Part shown: positions 62,351 through 64,000 of the stretch, piece after piece
Layout of the letters: each line of letters starts with the position of its first letter
How positions within the stretch are numbered: the first letter of the stretch is position 1
Source of the DNA: an uncultured Paracoccaceae bacterium
GTDB lineage: Bacteria > Pseudomonadota > Alphaproteobacteria > Rhodobacterales > Rhodobacteraceae
NCBI GenBank assembly: GCA_947503175.1
Contig: CANNCO010000001.1
Span: 620,001-684,000 of the forward strand
Length of the DNA stretch: 64,000 bases
Direction: 5' to 3'
Position numbers and translations under genes: made by a program
The notes under the pieces: model-generated
Database searches by the model: none
Told to the model about the DNA's origin: nothing
What the model saw: only the letters and a program-made list of their open reading frames with translations

Positions 62351-62363
62351 GTGACCATGTCAC
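62351..62363. promoter_or_regulatory. Candidate Crp/Fnr-type site 3 (GTGACCATGTCAC)
   Basis: Part of a longer TGTGAC-cat-GTCACA inverted repeat (62350-62364). Its centre is about 65 bp upstream of the DUF2892 ATG at 62422. Confidence 0.6.
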
Positions 62364-62421
62364 AAAGGTTTTGCATCGGCTCATGCAAGGCTCAGTCCAA
62401 TGATTCTCGATGGAGTGAGAC

Positions 62422-62631
62422 ATGACCGCTAATATGGGAACAATCGACCGGGGCGCACGGCTTGTCGTGGCGGCCTTACTGGTATTCGCAGCATTCGGAA
62501 CCGAGATTGCCGGGTCCGGGGTGCTTTTCTGGCTGGCATTGGTTGTTGCAGCCATCTTCACCCTGACCGCATTCGTCGGCACCTGCCCGCTTTACAGCAT
62601 GATCGGCCTCAAGACCTGCCGCGACTGCTGA
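62422..62631 (+). CDS. DUF2892 (YgaP-like) membrane protein
   Basis: 69 aa with two membrane segments (ARLVVAALLVFAAFG; VLFWLALVVAAIFTLTAFVG), ending TCPLYSMIGLKTCRDC with cysteines. This DUF2892 family commonly accompanies rhodanese or persulfide dioxygenase genes in sulfide detoxification operons. Downstream lies a persulfide-dioxygenase-like gene after 205 bp. Confidence 0.85.
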   Translation: MTANMGTIDRGARLVVAALLVFAAFGTEIAGSGVLFWLALVVAAIFTLTAFVGTCPLYSMIGLKTCRDC

Positions 62632-62836
62632 AGTACGAAACGGCGCGCGCATATAGGGCGTCTGTATGGGGCGATGTTTTGTCGGTTTGGGACCGGCACT
62701 GCTGATGCTGGTTCCGGGCCGTGTGATAGGCGTCACCGGCCTCCTTGCGAGTCTGCTTGAACCGGCGTCCCGACAGGACTTCGCCTTGCGCGGGTAATGC
62801 GCCGCAACTTGAGACATAAGTTCGGGAGAGAGAAAC

Positions 62837-63721
62837 ATGACCGAATACCCAATCGATATGGGCGTCCGTCCAGAAGTGCAGGCCTTCTTCGATGAAGCCA
62901 CCAACACCATCAGCTATATCGTCAAGGATCCGGGCTCCGATGCCTGCGCCATCGTCGACAGCGTGATGGATATCGACTACGCGGCGGCCCGCATCACTTA
63001 TGACCACGCCGATGAGTTGATCCGCGTGATCGAAGAGCAGCGGCTGAAGCTGGAATGGATCATCGAAACCCATGTCCACGCCGATCACCTCTCTGCCGCG
63101 CCCTATATCCAGGCGAAGCTCGGCGGCAAGATCGGCATCGGATCCAAGATCATGGTTGTGCAGGACACCTTCGGCAAGGTCTTCAACGAGGGCACCGAGT
63201 TCCAGCGTGACGGCAGTCAGTTCGATGCGCTCTTCGAAGATGGCGACACCTACAAGGTCGGGGGCATGGAATGCTTTGCCATTTACACGCCCGGCCATAC
63301 GCCGGCCTGCATGGTGCATGTCATGGGCGATGCCGCATTTGTCGGCGATACGCTGTTCATGCCCGATGGAGGCTCGGCGCGTGCCGATTTCCCGGGTGGG
63401 GATGCCGGAGTGCTCTATGACTCGATCCAGAAGGTTTTGGCCCTGCCGGACGAGATGCGGCTTTTCATGTGCCACGACTACGGGCCGAACGGTCGCGATA
63501 TTCAGTGGGAAACCACGGTGGGCGACGAGAAGGCCCATAACATCCACGTGGGCGGTGGCAAGACGAAGGAGCAGTTCGTCAAGTTCCGCACCGAACGCGA
63601 TGCGCAGCTTGCCATGCCGAAGCTCATCATTCCCTCGCTGCAGGTGAATATGCGCGCAGGCGAGGTGCCGACCGACAAGGACGGTAACCCGATGCTGAAG
63701 GTGCCGGTCAACACGCTGTAA
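62837..63721 (+). CDS. Metallo-beta-lactamase-fold persulfide dioxygenase-like protein
   Basis: 294-aa MBL protein with THVHADH (H79, H81, D83, H84), PGHTPACM and GDTLFMPD metal motifs. It resembles the Blh/ETHE1-type persulfide dioxygenases that oxidise glutathione persulfide to sulfite, and is next to a DUF442 gene, a common pairing. It would process the sulfane sulfur formed by SQR. A GGGAGAGA precedes the ATG. Confidence 0.85.
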   Translation: MTEYPIDMGVRPEVQAFFDEATNTISYIVKDPGSDACAIVDSVMDIDYAAARITYDHADELIRVIEEQRLKLEWIIETHVHADHLSAAPYIQAKLGGKIGIGSKIMVVQDTFGKVFNEGTEFQRDGSQFDALFEDGDTYKVGGMECFAIYTPGHTPACMVHVMGDAAFVGDTLFMPDGGSARADFPGGDAGVLYDSIQKVLALPDEMRLFMCHDYGPNGRDIQWETTVGDEKAHNIHVGGGKTKEQFVKFRTERDAQLAMPKLIIPSLQVNMRAGEVPTDKDGNPMLKVPVNTL

Positions 63722-63741
63722 TCCACAGGGAGAAGAGACAC

Positions 63742-64000
63742 ATGGATGTCAGAAAAATCTCGTCCCGGATATCGGTAAGCCCGCAGATCGCCGCGGACGA
63801 TGTCGCTGCGCTGAAAGCAGAGGGCTTCCGCGCCATCATCTGCAACCGGCCCGATGGGGAAGGCGCCGATCAGCCGTCGTTCGAGGAAATCGAAGCCGCC
63901 GCCCGGACCGCCGGAATCGAGGCGCGCTATGTGCCGGTCACAAGCGGGATCGTGAAGGATGACGACGTGGCCGCTTTCGGCGCGGCGCTGAAGGATCTGC
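63742..64000 (+). CDS. DUF442 / TIGR01244-type sulfur transferase-phosphatase (partial, runs off window end)
   Basis: I read 86 codons from ATG 63742 (AGGGAGAAG upstream) with no stop: MDVRKISSRISVSPQIAADD, then a phosphatase-like core (GFRAIICNRPDGEGADQPS). This matches DUF442 (beta-lactamase hydrolase-like) proteins, found fused to or beside persulfide dioxygenases. The catalytic Cys loop lies beyond the window. Confidence 0.8.
   Translation, partial: MDVRKISSRISVSPQIAADDVAALKAEGFRAIICNRPDGEGADQPSFEEIEAAARTAGIEARYVPVTSGIVKDDDVAAFGAALKDL

Overview
The window looks like the chromosome of a GC-rich marine alphaproteobacterium of the Rhodobacterales (Roseobacter group). The evidence is the gene content: a betaine ABC transporter with dimethylglycine dehydrogenase, an MttB-family methyltransferase, a serine-cycle block with malate thiokinase and malyl-CoA lyase, a pob/pca cluster, an algal-sugar/sulfatase locus and sulfide-oxidation genes. 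Genes are dense, many start and stop codons overlap (ATGA/GTGA), and I saw no rRNA, tRNA, IS element or CRISPR array. Taxonomy is inferred from gene families only.

Layout. (1) 1-8277: betaine-type ABC transporter (permease cut by the window start), DeoR regulator, inositol-monophosphatase-like enzyme, choline-kinase-like enzyme and dimethylglycine dehydrogenase-like flavoprotein, a methylated-amine uptake and demethylation block. (2) 8463-15873: a tightly overlapping seven-gene operon: GntR regulator, DapA-like aldolase, aldehyde dehydrogenase, MttB-family methyltransferase, two SDRs and a PuuB-like amine oxidase. Its substrate is unknown. (3) 15870-23789: a short-chain acyl-CoA-type XRE regulator divergent from sgaA-mcl-mtkA-mtkB-hydratase-CoA transferase. 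This combines serine-cycle steps with enzymes resembling the glyoxylate-assimilating half of the 3-hydroxypropionate bicycle. (4) 23984-31311: an orphan cobalamin-binding protein, a YcaQ-like DNA glycosylase, a three-gene operon of unknown function, and a cytosolic chemoreceptor (apparently frameshifted) with a triple-CheW adaptor. (5) 31622-34839: an acyltransferase-like protein and a fused alpha-beta E1 dehydrogenase. (6) 35321-44315: a LacI-controlled sugar regulon with a sulfatase, an ABC transporter and a GH-J-like glycosidase. Three near-identical palindromes mark its promoters. (7) 44442-48703: protocatechuate/4-hydroxybenzoate catabolism (pcaQ / pobA, a pcaD remnant, pcaCHG). (8) 49130-64000: cytochrome bd oxidase with its CydDC assembly exporter, a Tat-exported type II-like sulfide:quinone oxidoreductase, DsrE-like, OxyR/1-Cys peroxiredoxin, two Crp/Fnr regulators, a DUF2892 protein, persulfide dioxygenase-like and DUF442 genes. 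Together these look like a sulfide-tolerance respiratory island.

How it fits together. Blocks 1-3 could form a route from methylated amines to C1 units plus glycine, then through serine, glyoxylate and malyl-CoA to acetyl-CoA. Blocks 6 and 7 are algal/plant polymer and aromatic catabolism. Block 8 couples sulfide detoxification to a sulfide-insensitive terminal oxidase. A shared GTGA-N5-TCAC-like site occurs before three of its transcription units.
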